Assembly (NCBI RefSeq): GCF_001661345.1 | Contig: NW_017962914.1 | Location: 1,390,439 to 1,454,438 of the forward strand | Source of the DNA: Ascoidea rubescens DSM 1968 | Taxonomy: Eukaryota; Ascomycota; Saccharomycetes; Ascoideales; Ascoideaceae | Direction of reading: 5' to 3' | Length of the DNA stretch: 64,000 bases | Shown here: positions 34,030 through 44,092 of the stretch, piece after piece | Position numbering within the stretch: position 1 is the first letter of the stretch | How the letters are laid out: each line of letters opens with the position of its first letter | The notes under the pieces: model-generated | The model's database searches: none | Seen by the model: only the letters and a program-made list of their open reading frames with translations | Told to the model about the DNA's origin: nothing | Translations under genes and position numbers: made by a program

Positions 34030-35250
34030 ATGGCCAAACTACTCGTCGATAACACTTTCAAGCTATATGAGGGAACAAACTTGTCAATTTTAAATCACTG
34101 TGATTTTGATATTAAGAATGAAGGCCAAGAGGGAAACTTCATAAGCAGTTTAAGAGATCTATTTGAGCCAATATTAATAGACATCATAAAGAATCAAGAT
34201 GATTTCAGTTTACTTTCCAGTTCAGTGTTCAGCTATAATTATAAAATGAATTTGAATTTCAACGACGCAAGAACTAATAATCGAAACGACAGTGATCTTA
34301 TTAATTGGGAAAATACGAAAAATCAAATAAAAATTTTGTTCAAACAAGAGGTTATCAATATGAATAGCGAATTTACCTCAAACGAACTATCTCAGATTTT
34401 TGGTCATCATAATAATAGAAGTAAAAAATTCATTATGAGCTATTTAGTTTTCAAGTTTCCCCAAAGAATTCGAATCAAAAATCAGCTATTTTTTTTTATT
34501 CAATCCAATTTCAAAGTTAATGATAAAAAAAAAGCAATTGTTTTGACTAAAACCACACTGAGAGAATTTAATGTATCGTTTTTAAAATGGACAGCAAAAA
34601 ATTTAACTATAGATAAGGACAACTCCAATAGTAGAAAAAAAGAGAAAATGATTAAAACATATCAATTGAAGCCTTTTGAGATTGATTCTAAGTTTTTGAA
34701 AAGTTTGTTAAATGATATTCTAGATTATAATTTTATCCATCTCTATAACCAGAATAGTCAAAATAACAACCAGCTATATGAAAAGTTTGGAAACTTAGAT
34801 ATTGTGTATAAAACCCCAACAATTTCAAATGCCTTGAACAACATTACCATACAAATCTCACAAAAGGACTTGAAAGTGTTTGTGGATAATTATCGTCAGA
34901 TAAGCAAGAAGAAAAACGACTTGAACATTCTCGAATCCATTTACAGCCATTTGAATTTCTACACAAGCATCTCCTTCAGTAAATTAAATATCATCAAATT
35001 ATCGAACAACTACTTCACCATCCTCAACCACCCCAGCACTAGCAGTTCCAACAGCAACTCTACTAAAAACAACAAAACCATCGATTCCACCGACACACTG
35101 ATCAGTTTCGAGGCACTCTGCAGAATCAGATTCAAAAACACATTTCCTCTTTCCTCTCAGGAAGCAGCAGAAGTAGAAGAAGCAGAAGCAGCAAAAACGT
35201 CAATCTCGGTTTTTAAGATTTTGTTTGCTATTTACGCCGGTTCCACGTGA
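34030..35250 (+). CDS. Unknown 406-residue protein
   Basis: I do not recognise this protein. It has no signal peptide or membrane segment and looks largely folded, with a few Asn/Ser-rich loops (near residues 80-90 and 335-360). Segments such as FIMSYLVFKFPQRIRIKNQLFFFI and ITIQISQKDLKVFVDNYRQI suggest mixed alpha/beta structure. The C-terminus holds an Ala/Glu stretch before SVFKILFAIYAGST. The ATG follows directly after an upstream stop, 284 bp from ISA2 on the same strand. From about 34900 on, codons become more GC-rich than in the first part. A fast-evolving nuclear or complex subunit would fit but is a guess. The length and codon pattern support a real gene. Confidence 0.6.
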   Translation: MAKLLVDNTFKLYEGTNLSILNHCDFDIKNEGQEGNFISSLRDLFEPILIDIIKNQDDFSLLSSSVFSYNYKMNLNFNDARTNNRNDSDLINWENTKNQIKILFKQEVINMNSEFTSNELSQIFGHHNNRSKKFIMSYLVFKFPQRIRIKNQLFFFIQSNFKVNDKKKAIVLTKTTLREFNVSFLKWTAKNLTIDKDNSNSRKKEKMIKTYQLKPFEIDSKFLKSLLNDILDYNFIHLYNQNSQNNNQLYEKFGNLDIVYKTPTISNALNNITIQISQKDLKVFVDNYRQISKKKNDLNILESIYSHLNFYTSISFSKLNIIKLSNNYFTILNHPSTSSSNSNSTKNNKTIDSTDTLISFEALCRIRFKNTFPLSSQEAAEVEEAEAAKTSISVFKILFAIYAGST

Positions 35251-35251
35251 T
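35244..35251 (-). promoter_or_regulatory. CACGTGAT E-box, Cbf1-type site
   Basis: CACGTGAT overlaps the stop codon of the upstream gene and lies about 140 bp before the F-box gene start, so it could act in that promoter. It fits the Cbf1 consensus on the minus strand. Confidence 0.3.
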
Positions 35252-35389
35252 CTAACTTACATTTTTGCTCGATTTTAGATTTAAATTTGATGTTTTTTTC
35301 TCTTTTTATCAGTTGTTTTGCAATTCTGTCTCTGTTTGTTCATAATCTGGTTGGGTTTTTTATATCACTAAGGCTATTCGAACTCCAAA

Positions 35390-36895
35390 ATGCTCAAAAT
35401 CACAGACTTACCTTTGGAAATCCAGCTCCAAATCATTTCTCAAGCCCCAGTGTTGAAATTAACAAGCACTTACTATTACATACTTTACCATCAACTTTAT
35501 CAAAAGCATCTCATTAATGAGTTTTCTGTTGGAATCTTTAATATAATAAAAAACTCGTTGATTCCTTTGATTTCCTATATAAAATCTTTAGATTCTATTA
35601 GATTTTGTCAAAGGTCTCTTGTTGCAAGAGCTTTGAAATTATCAAGTTATGAAAGTCAGATACTTGGAAATAACAAGCGCAATAATGGAGAACCAGAGTT
35701 GGATATAACTCAAATCGAATTTATCTCTGATTCTTGGCCCATTATATATTCATTGCTAAAATCTCCTAAATTTTTTTTTGATATAAATGATTTTATTTCG
35801 ATACAAAAATTTGATAACAATTTTACCTCGTTGAATTACAAATATCATCAATCCAAAAATATCATGTCTTTCAATCGAATTCATTCTTTTACTTTTCAAA
35901 AATCAATTTTTTTATCGAATGGTTATTACATCTTAAACCTCGCTGTATCTATAAAGAACTATAATTTCGGTTTAGGTACAATAAAATTTCAAATTTTCAA
36001 TAAAATTGAATCAAATAATGATGATAATGATATTAAAAAATTAATATCAACTTTTTATCTATCGAATAACATTGATGAACTAATGCCTAAGAATAAGATT
36101 GTTGTATTAAACTTGGGAAAATTTAAAGTTGAAAATGATAATTTGAATCATTCATTAAATGAAATTTATATAGAAATGGAAGAAATTGGTTCAATGCCGA
36201 TTCATGGAATAAATTTTTATTATTTTGATATTAAACCAATGAGTTCTCATATCTTTCAAAATTATTATGATTACAAGTATTTTAATTATAATTATTTTTA
36301 TTGGTTTTTGAATGAAAACAAATTGAAATTCGATTTAAAAATTTTAGATAACGATGATCTATTCAATAATGATGAGACAAAAAAAGTTAAAAATGACAAT
36401 AATAACGATTTCTCTAATGATAAAGATTACATGTTTAAGAATTATTATGAATTTGTGAATTTATTTGAAAAAAAAGCTTTGCAGGCTTTAGATCAAAATT
36501 TTCATAATTTTTTTTTAAGTAATAATGGTAGGGCATCAAATGGCATTTTAGATGATAGTACCTGTAATGATTCTTCTCATTCAAATGGAATAGTAAATGT
36601 TAAAAGCTGTAACAAAAAATTAAACAATGATAATGAAAATCTTGACGGTTTAATAATTCATAAAACAGATAATATTGAAGGTTTTTCATATGAAGAATTA
36701 CAAACATATGGCAAAAATTTTTATCTTCCAAAGAATTTAAATAATCAGTCGGTGGAGAGGGATTTTAAATTTTTAACAATAATTCAACAAAGAGAGCATA
36801 TAAAAAAAATTAAACTGCAACCTAATAAACTATCATATTTCAGAATACCACTTTATAAGAAGACAACATATGATTCTGAATCGTTTATTATATAG
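35390..36895 (+). CDS. F-box-like protein, otherwise unknown
   Basis: A 501-residue protein beginning with a short F-box-like motif, ITDLPLEIQLQIISQ, followed by LTSTYYYILYHQLYQ, as in adaptors that dock substrates to SCF ubiquitin ligases through Skp1. The remainder (about 60-300) has alternating strand-like segments (FTFQKSIFLSNGYYILNLAV, LGTIKFQIFNKI, EIYIEMEEIGSMPIHGINFY) that suggest a beta-rich domain which may bind substrate. A less ordered Asn/Asp-rich part and a short conserved-looking C-terminus follow. No WD40 or LRR repeats are evident. The start is the first ATG after a 139-bp gap. I cannot match it to a named yeast F-box protein. Confidence 0.55.
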   Translation: MLKITDLPLEIQLQIISQAPVLKLTSTYYYILYHQLYQKHLINEFSVGIFNIIKNSLIPLISYIKSLDSIRFCQRSLVARALKLSSYESQILGNNKRNNGEPELDITQIEFISDSWPIIYSLLKSPKFFFDINDFISIQKFDNNFTSLNYKYHQSKNIMSFNRIHSFTFQKSIFLSNGYYILNLAVSIKNYNFGLGTIKFQIFNKIESNNDDNDIKKLISTFYLSNNIDELMPKNKIVVLNLGKFKVENDNLNHSLNEIYIEMEEIGSMPIHGINFYYFDIKPMSSHIFQNYYDYKYFNYNYFYWFLNENKLKFDLKILDNDDLFNNDETKKVKNDNNNDFSNDKDYMFKNYYEFVNLFEKKALQALDQNFHNFFLSNNGRASNGILDDSTCNDSSHSNGIVNVKSCNKKLNNDNENLDGLIIHKTDNIEGFSYEELQTYGKNFYLPKNLNNQSVERDFKFLTIIQQREHIKKIKLQPNKLSYFRIPLYKKTTYDSESFII

Positions 36896-37211
<316 letters not shown>

Positions 37212-38723
37212 TTATATAAAGAAATTAACTGGAGTTTTAAATTGATTTGGATGAGTTTTTCTATAATGAATAGCATATAGAGATAGAAATAAAGCAAGAA
37301 GACATTGAAAGGAAGTTAAATAAAAAGTTGTATCATAACAAGAAGCACCTTTAGTGCAAATTTTTTGAGTGATTCCATGATGATTAATTATTTTGATAGA
37401 GTTTTTATCATAAATTTTTCCGAAAAGAGACGATATTGATAGAACGATAAAGAAAGCGCCAGTTGTCATTGTCCCCCAAATAGTTGTGAATTTACTGTTT
37501 GGACCAGAATTAAAATATTCTGCGATAATGCAAGGATAAGTTGCGAAGGTTATACCAAAGGCTAGGCCAGTTAGTATACTGGTATAAGTTAAGAGATCTA
37601 AATTGTTGATAAAAGTTAATAAATACTGGGATAATAGCATTAAGATTGAGGAGAAAACTATGTTCCAGAGTCTTTGCAATTTAAAATAGTAATATAATTT
37701 ATCAGATACAAAGCCTGCAGATAGTTTGCCGAAGAATATTGAAATGGCTAAGATTGATACTTGTAGGGCTTGAGTTTGTTGTTGGTTTAAAGAAGAAGTA
37801 TTGATGTTAATATTATTATAATTTAAAGAATCGAATTGAGCGTTGATGATAAAGCCTATTAGAATGATGTAGGTTTGGCCAGTTGAATGAAGAAAAGCCA
37901 AGATGAAGTAATTAATCAAGAATAATTTGGAGGTGAGGATTTTATATAAGTGAGAATTTCTGAAATTTTTTTTAGTAGTGTTATCGGTGATGTTAGATTC
38001 GTTGTTGTTTAATTCTAAAGTTGTTAAATATTGTAAGGAATTTTTTTTCTTTGAGGATAATAAAGAAGTGTGTTGGTTTTGAATTTGAACTTGTGCTTGT
38101 GCTTGTGCTTGTGTTTGTTGATATAATAATGGAGAAGGTAATAATCTCATGAAGAAAATCCCTTGAAAAGTGAAGATTGGACAAAAAATGGATAAAAATA
38201 CTAATAATAATTGAGGGTTGTTGTTTAATAGTTTTGTTGATATTAGACTAAAAATTGAAGGAGATAAACCAAAACAAGAGAAACAAATGCCACTAAGGGT
38301 GGCTCTATGTTTGTTGAAATTTGAGGTGCAACATTTTGTTGAAGAGTAAAGAGCAGCTATTGAACTTAAACCTATGATTAGAAGCGAGAAGGTTAATAAG
38401 AATAAATTTGATGAAGAAGATTTGAAGGAGTAGTATAGGAGGAAATAACCAAGGAAGAAGTTTAGAGAAGATAGGAATAAAGCGAATTCTGTACCAAGAT
38501 TATCTATTAGTATACCTAGTGGTAGACCACCTAGAGACATTCCTAGAGTTAAAGCTATTCCTAAAGTTGAAGCTTGTTTGGGGGATAGGTTACATTTTGA
38601 GATCAATTGTGGAGCATAGGAGGAGTAGAAATTTGCTGAGCCAGCTATGAAAGCAGCAAAACAAGAGGATATGAAGGAAGTTGATTTTTTAGGTTTTGGG
38701 AGATAATTTTGGATGTTTAGCAT
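37212..38723 (-). CDS. MFS membrane transporter, YMR155W-like
   Basis: A 503-residue major-facilitator carrier of the nodulin-like/monocarboxylate-type branch. It matches S. cerevisiae YMR155W, whose substrate is unknown, along its length. NFYSSYAPQLISKCNLSPKQ follows helix 1 (YLYSFYAPQLLSKCHIPVSK in yeast). Other matches are KCCTSNFNKHRATLSGICFS, the segment SLQVSILAISIFFGKLSAGFVSD with RLWNIVFSS, and KGASCYDTTFYLTSF near the end. About twelve helices are visible, with a Gln/Ala-rich central loop (about 205-235). The open frame starts three codons earlier at a TTG; the first ATG is 38723. Its promoter holds four 11-bp tandem units starting 19 bp upstream of the ATG. Confidence 0.85.
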   Translation of the reverse strand: MLNIQNYLPKPKKSTSFISSCFAAFIAGSANFYSSYAPQLISKCNLSPKQASTLGIALTLGMSLGGLPLGILIDNLGTEFALFLSSLNFFLGYFLLYYSFKSSSSNLFLLTFSLLIIGLSSIAALYSSTKCCTSNFNKHRATLSGICFSCFGLSPSIFSLISTKLLNNNPQLLLVFLSIFCPIFTFQGIFFMRLLPSPLLYQQTQAQAQAQVQIQNQHTSLLSSKKKNSLQYLTTLELNNNESNITDNTTKKNFRNSHLYKILTSKLFLINYFILAFLHSTGQTYIILIGFIINAQFDSLNYNNININTSSLNQQQTQALQVSILAISIFFGKLSAGFVSDKLYYYFKLQRLWNIVFSSILMLLSQYLLTFINNLDLLTYTSILTGLAFGITFATYPCIIAEYFNSGPNSKFTTIWGTMTTGAFFIVLSISSLFGKIYDKNSIKIINHHGITQKICTKGASCYDTTFYLTSFQCLLALFLSLYAIHYRKTHPNQFKTPVNFFI

Positions 38724-38741
38724 TTTTCTCAATTTATAACA

Positions 38742-38785
38742 GGTTGATCAGAGGTTAATCAGAGGTTAATCAGAGGTTGATAAGA
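38742..38785 (+). repeat. Four 11-bp tandem units next to the MFS gene start
   Basis: GGTTGATCAGA, GGTTAATCAGA (twice) and GGTTGATAAGA run head to tail with no spacer. They end 19 bp from the ATG of the minus-strand MFS gene, so they probably lie in its 5' leader or core promoter. Confidence 0.9.
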
Positions 38786-39712
38786 CGATTGTATCAAAAT
38801 TGAAAATGACAATGAAAATGAAAATGAAAATAAAAGTAAAATCGATATTTTAGTGTTTATTTATAAAAATTGGCTAAAAAATAAATATATAAATTAAACA
38901 ATAGAGTTTATAGACTATAGAGATTATGTAAGATGAGAATCAAACGGTTTTCCATGAATAACGTGAAAGAAAGCAGATGAAACTCGCAAATAGCAGAAAA
39001 AAAGAACAAAAGAATGCGATAAAGACAGATAGAGATGCTAATTAAATAGGCTAGTTGGACTGGAAGTAATAGCAAAAAGAAGAAAGAGCAGATCTTAGCT
39101 TATTTCGCATATAGATGTATAATTAAGAACCCAAACTGCTATTATTTCAATATTTTGATTTGAGATGTGCTTGCTTATCTGAAAAATAAGGTTTGGAGAT
39201 AAAAAGATAGGATCACGTTTCTGCGCTAGTGTGAGGAGGTCGGAAGTGCTGCAAGCAACCGGTAGAGGTCGGAAATAGCCAGAGATGAAATCATCCTACG
39301 CTTATCAACAGAGAAAAACAGGCGCATTTGATCGAGAAAAACAAGCGAAAAAGAGGAAAAAGAAGGAGAGTCAGTGAAAGGGTATTAGGAGGTGTGTGCT
39401 ATGCGGATAAACGCACCTGTGCTGTACAGAATGCGTTGATAAGCATATTGTGTTTTGATCCATTGTTGTGGTAACGTCATTTCAGCAGAGCCACGAATGG
39501 GCGCGCGCGGATTGGCTCCGTCTGACCAATCACCGGCCGTTCTGTTGGCCGTCTTATGGCCGTTTGAACCGTATTTCTGGATCGACGCGCACCGGAAGCG
39601 GGAGCGGGACGGCACTGCATAGCTGCGAGCCGACGCGGTGATTTTTTAGGAAAAGCGCTGAGATGGCGGGAGAGGAGAGAGAAAGAGAGGAAGCGTAAGC
39701 AGAAGCAGCAGA

Positions 39713-39826
39713 AGTAGAGGAAGAAGAAGAAGAAGAAGAAGAAGAAGAAGGAGAAGAAGGAGAAGAAGGAGAAGGAGGAGAAGGAGGAGAAGAAGTAGAA
39801 GAAGAAGTAGAAGAAGCAGAACAAAA
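39713..39826 (+). repeat. Polypurine GAA/GGA tract
   Basis: Almost uninterrupted GAAGAA, GGAGAA and GTAGAA triplets of about 115 bp, inside a wider purine-rich zone from 39655. Mirror-repeat polypurine tracts can form triplex DNA. Confidence 0.88.
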
Positions 39827-40252
39827 GAAGAGAAAGAGCGCAGGGCTGAATCACACGCAAAGGACAGGCAGAGAAAGAAAAAAGATTCCAGCTGCATTCA
39901 GAATCATTTTTATTCCAGTTCAGATTGTGTTGATGCGAAAGTGCAACACTCGATATCAGACACATTACATTAAGCTTCTGCGAAATTTATTGATATTATA
40001 AATATCCTTCAAAGAAAACTGCTTTATTTGTTTTTGTTTTATTCACCTTCTTCGCTTTATTCCATAAACTCGTTTTGCTTTTTAGCTGCTTCGCTTTGTT
40101 GCTTTTATAAAAGCGACTTATCACTCTGATTATTCTATTCCACTACTCTTTTCCTTTTAAGGGTTTCCTTTGGTTTTAATCGCTAACAGGTTCATCAACC
40201 ATCCAAGGTGATTAATAATAGCAAAAATACCAAGATATTATCAATACGCTTC

Positions 40253-40307
40253 CAGTATCTCATCAGTATCTCATTAGCATCTCATCAACATCTCTTCAAC
40301 ATCTCCA
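40253..40307 (+). repeat. Five 11-bp tandem units in the kinase leader
   Basis: CAGTATCTCAT (twice), TAGCATCTCAT, CAACATCTCTT and CAACATCTCCA run head to tail. The array lies about 520 bp upstream of the kinase start, within the ATG-free leader. Confidence 0.85.
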
Positions 40308-40690
40308 ACATTTCCTCCAATTTTTATCTATTATCTTGATTAGTTTTTCCTTAAAGGCCCCAAGCCTTCTTTATACCATACTAATTTTCTATTTTACTGC
40401 AATTTTTTCTTCCCATCTCAAACTATAATTTCTTCGCCCAAATACACTTGATTCTTCCTATATTCAATACTTCTACTTCAATATTCCCTATTTTTTTTTG
40501 ATCAACTCATATTCTATCTTGCACTATCATCCAATACTATTTACCATCTTATACTATCACCCACTCTCGCCTATTACTCTTTTACACTATCCTCTCGCAC
40601 TAATTTCTCCTCTCAGCACTCTTCAAACTCTCTTATTTAAAGTTTTCCTCGCACTAAAAAAGCAATTCTATTATTCCATAGCTCAGTCTA

Positions 40691-40745
40691 CGATCTCTAT
40701 CTCTATCTCTATCTTGATCTCCATTCTATCTCTATTCTATCTCCA
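40691..40745 (+). repeat. ATCTCT/ATTCTATCT degenerate tandem repeat
   Basis: Six-base ATCTCT units that grade into CCATTCTATCTCTATT-like units, in the kinase leader. Confidence 0.7.
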
Positions 40746-40828
40746 TCATATTTCAATTAATCCACCAGTCCATAACTCCAAATAACCTCTCCCTCTTGTA
40801 TCTACATAGATTGATACTTGCTCTCATA

Positions 40829-43800
40829 ATGCCTCTAATAAAAAAAATATTTCACTCACATAAAGATAAATTCGATACAAACAATGTCAACGAAACAATA
40901 TCAAAAAAAGAAAAAAAAGACAAAGACAAAGACAAAAAAGAGAAAAGAAAATCCCTTTCTTTTATATCGAAATCTCACAGAAACTCTGTGTCTTCTTTAT
41001 CTTCAATAAACTCTTCCTCTTCATCTACTGCCACTTCCTCAAATCGTATTTTAAATAAAAGAGCAACCATCAATACCATAGACAATTTCAAAAAAAATCA
41101 AAGCAATTTAAGGTTTCTCAATAACGTTACTCCAAGTCCTCCAAATAACCAAATAAAATCTTCAAAATCCTTTTCAAATGTATATCCAAATTCAATTTCA
41201 AACACCATTCCTAATAACACCATTCCCAACGACACTCCTAATAACATCCCTACTAATGATACTAATTTAATCCAAGAAAACAAAAAATCTTCCTATTTAA
41301 ATCATCATAAATCAATTAGCATAGGTACCTTATCTCATAAAAACAACATCTCTCCCTCAAATGGCCTCTTGATTCATTCTCCCGGCGGTATCAATAAAAT
41401 GCATCTATTAAATGACAACCCTCAACAAATAAACAACTCCATCATCAATAATAATAATACAATTCAAAAAGATAAAATCGATAAATCTCATCCCAATCAA
41501 AATAACCACTTGGTCTCAGATACACCATCTTCAATTCCGAATGATAGCGGTTTACCTTCAATCAATAAAGCTAATAACATTTATTACGCCCCATTTCAAG
41601 TCCAGGTCAAAACTTATTCTCACATCTCCGGCGATTTATCTCAGCAATTAACTACAAAACCTTCCTACGGCTTACCTTCTGTTGATTCGGTTCAAAGAAA
41701 ACAAACCCTAAGAAATTCAATCTATTCTTTTCATACTTCAACAAATTTTAGCACAAATACTAACCAACAACTCAATTCCTTTTATTCATCTGACAACAAC
41801 TCCTCATCCAATGGTCCAAATATCCTCCCAAATCCCATCGAAGACCCAAATAACTATCTACCACAAAATCTACAACAAGACTTTCAAGTAATGACTGATA
41901 AATACCAATTTCCTGATAATAATATCAACAATTCTAAAAATCTCGGTGATGGTGCAAGCGCTTCCGTGAGATCGGTTATAAGCAAATCAAACAAAAAAGT
42001 TTATGCCCTTAAGAAATTCCTCCTATTCAAACATGAAAAACCTGAACATTTTTATAACAGATGCTCAAAGGAATTCATCATAGCTCATATTGCCTCTCAA
42101 AATAAACACGTTGTTTCAACTATCGCTCTAGTCAAAGTTTCAACAACCACCCAAATTTCCAGAGGTTGGGCATTTATTCTAGAATATTGCAGAAATGGTG
42201 ATTTGTACAACTTGATAGTTCAAAAGGGTTTTGCTAATCAAAAGGAAGATTTGAAATATTGCTTATTTAAACAAATCTCTTTGGGTCTAAAATTCCTACA
42301 CAATTTAGATATCGTTCATCGTGATTTAAAACCTGAAAATATCCTATTAGATGAAAACGGAATCTGTAAAATTACTGATTTTGGTGTTTCTGATTTTGGC
42401 CATGAAATTCCTGGCGATTTTTCCTCGGGCGTTAAATTATCCACATCATTCGTCGGTTCGCCTCCTTATTATCCTCCTGAAGTATTGTATTTCAAAAATT
42501 ACAAACAAAGCAAAAAGGAGACTCCTCCAAAATATGATCCATTCAAAATGGATTGTTGGTCATTAGGTATGATCATGTTTGCAATTGTTTACAGAAGAAC
42601 GCCATTTAAAGAACCAAGCGCTGAAGATGTCCAATATAGGGATTATGTTTCAGCTTATCGTAGTTTCCTAAAGATAAATAGTGGTTTCAAGACTAACCCT
42701 GAAGCAAGAGGTCCAGGTATTGATTATAAATTTGGTGGAGGCTTTAAGAATTCTCAAGCATCAAGGGTTGCATGGAGACTAGTTGATCCAAATCCCGATG
42801 AAAGAATGACATTAGATGAATTGTTTAGAGACAATTGGTTTGTTAACCTTGAAATGTGTTGTACTGAAGATAATTGCGATTATAATCATGAATTATACGA
42901 AATCAGTAAAGATCAAAACAAATTTATTGAATATTTACCAATTCGTAAACATTTTGACGCTATTGATGATAAATCAATCAAAAAACAAGCAGAACATACC
43001 GTAATAACCAATAACAGTTCTGATATTAATCCTGTAACATCATTGAAATCATCCACATCATCTAACTCATTGTTTGATTTGAAAAATCATATTAGTTCAA
43101 CAGAGCAAGTTTCCCCTGTGTCGGTTCCATCAATGGTAAATAGTCCCAAACTATCTGCATCCAGCCAAATTGGCCTTTCATTAACATCGGTCATCGAAGA
43201 AGGTAACGGAGTAAATGAGGAAGAATTACAAGAGCCGGAAACACTTGATTTGAGCGCTCCAGCAATAGCATTAAGTAATTCATCAACAAGCTTAAATTCC
43301 AATGGAACAAAAATGCGTCGTGCTAATAGCAGTAGCTTTGATAAGAATAGATTATCTATACCTGAACACATCACTGAAATGGATGATGAAGATGAGGAAA
43401 AACATAATGGAAATGAAAAGACAAAGATTGGTAAACAAAAAACTGAAAAGAAGAATGAAAAAGAAGATAATGAAAGTGATAGCGATCGATTGTCAGTAAA
43501 TGAAGATTTTAAAGATGCATCGGAATCGCCTAGTAGCAGTTCTTTTATTAATTTTACGGTTTCGCCATCATTTCAATCATTAAAATCCGGTCCAATTTCC
43601 GGAAATGGAACAGGATACAAGAAGACTGGAGGAACCCAGTTATCGATGATTCCACAAGATATTCTAAATAATGTTCCGGCACATAAATCTGCTGCAAGAG
43701 AATCTAATAATAGTTTGGTTAATGAATATTCTAATGGATCAATGTCAAGGTTATCAATGATAAGTCCTAATAAGTTAAGCAGTATTAGTGGAGATAGCAG

Positions 43801-44092
43801 CTCAATGATTTTTGCAAATAAATCTGCCAATGGGATAAATAAATTGGGCAATGGATTTATTAATCTTGCACCATCATTTGATGAAGATAATAGCAAATCA
43901 AAGGAGAAAGAAAAAAATGACAAGAACAGCAGCAGTGGAAAAGCCAATGATGTGTGTTTAAAGGATGATTGTGCTTACTGTAAAGGTAGGATAAGAAAGC
44001 ATATGCATAGCGATGTTATTAATACACCTACAATGGGATTAAATGGATATGGGAAATCAAATAGTTATCAAGGTCGATTTCATATGAGATGA
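40829..44092 (+). CDS. Ser/Thr protein kinase of the fungal HAL5/NPR1/RTK1-like group
   Basis: A 1087-residue kinase. The first 365 residues are Ser/Asn/Lys-rich and disordered. The kinase domain (about 370-665) has the loop LGDGASASV, the lysine in YALKKF, the catalytic loop HRDLKPENILLD (near 497) and DFGVSD instead of a plain DFG-L (near 517). It also has a DCWSLGMIMF helix and ASRVAWRLVDPNP-ERMTLDELF, which marks the fungal group that includes Hal5, Npr1, Hrk1, Prr2 and Rtk1. These control potassium and nutrient transporters and stress responses. A Cys/His cluster (CCTEDNCDYNH) follows the domain, and another (CLKDDCAYC-GRIRKHMH) sits near the C-terminus. The Ser-rich tail contains many acidic stretches. 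The member cannot be named by eye. The ATG-free leader fixes the start. Confidence 0.85.
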   Translation: MPLIKKIFHSHKDKFDTNNVNETISKKEKKDKDKDKKEKRKSLSFISKSHRNSVSSLSSINSSSSSTATSSNRILNKRATINTIDNFKKNQSNLRFLNNVTPSPPNNQIKSSKSFSNVYPNSISNTIPNNTIPNDTPNNIPTNDTNLIQENKKSSYLNHHKSISIGTLSHKNNISPSNGLLIHSPGGINKMHLLNDNPQQINNSIINNNNTIQKDKIDKSHPNQNNHLVSDTPSSIPNDSGLPSINKANNIYYAPFQVQVKTYSHISGDLSQQLTTKPSYGLPSVDSVQRKQTLRNSIYSFHTSTNFSTNTNQQLNSFYSSDNNSSSNGPNILPNPIEDPNNYLPQNLQQDFQVMTDKYQFPDNNINNSKNLGDGASASVRSVISKSNKKVYALKKFLLFKHEKPEHFYNRCSKEFIIAHIASQNKHVVSTIALVKVSTTTQISRGWAFILEYCRNGDLYNLIVQKGFANQKEDLKYCLFKQISLGLKFLHNLDIVHRDLKPENILLDENGICKITDFGVSDFGHEIPGDFSSGVKLSTSFVGSPPYYPPEVLYFKNYKQSKKETPPKYDPFKMDCWSLGMIMFAIVYRRTPFKEPSAEDVQYRDYVSAYRSFLKINSGFKTNPEARGPGIDYKFGGGFKNSQASRVAWRLVDPNPDERMTLDELFRDNWFVNLEMCCTEDNCDYNHELYEISKDQNKFIEYLPIRKHFDAIDDKSIKKQAEHTVITNNSSDINPVTSLKSSTSSNSLFDLKNHISSTEQVSPVSVPSMVNSPKLSASSQIGLSLTSVIEEGNGVNEEELQEPETLDLSAPAIALSNSSTSLNSNGTKMRRANSSSFDKNRLSIPEHITEMDDEDEEKHNGNEKTKIGKQKTEKKNEKEDNESDSDRLSVNEDFKDASESPSSSSFINFTVSPSFQSLKSGPISGNGTGYKKTGGTQLSMIPQDILNNVPAHKSAARESNNSLVNEYSNGSMSRLSMISPNKLSSISGDSSSMIFANKSANGINKLGNGFINLAPSFDEDNSKSKEKEKNDKNSSSGKANDVCLKDDCAYCKGRIRKHMHSDVINTPTMGLNGYGKSNSYQGRFHMR

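Larger units (their letters stand above)
38724..40828. promoter_or_regulatory. Divergent promoter region between the MFS gene and the kinase gene
   Basis: A 2.1 kb divergent region. From left to right it has the 11-bp array, an (A)AATGAA run at 38802-38840, AT-rich sequence, a less AT-rich island (about 39190-39640), a polypurine GAA/GGA tract, and an ATG-free pyrimidine-rich stretch reaching the kinase start. Leu-rich open frames antisense to the purine tract are artefacts of the repeat. Confidence 0.5.
39935..40828 (+). promoter_or_regulatory. ATG-free leader of the kinase gene
   Basis: I found no ATG on the plus strand from 39935 to the kinase start at 40829, about 890 bases. The sequence is C/T-rich. 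This supports a long 5' UTR and fixes 40829 as the start codon, since the open frame continues upstream without ATG. Confidence 0.5.

Noticed and set aside
33789-34061. 90-residue minus-strand frame with a hydrophobic N-terminus between ISA2 and the next gene
   Set aside because: It looks like a small membrane protein but begins with TTG. The only in-frame ATG is far downstream, and it overlaps the start of the plus-strand gene. A spliced start cannot be excluded.
39477-39965. Leu- and Phe-rich minus-strand frames opposite the GAA tract
   Set aside because: They are produced by the polypurine repeat itself.
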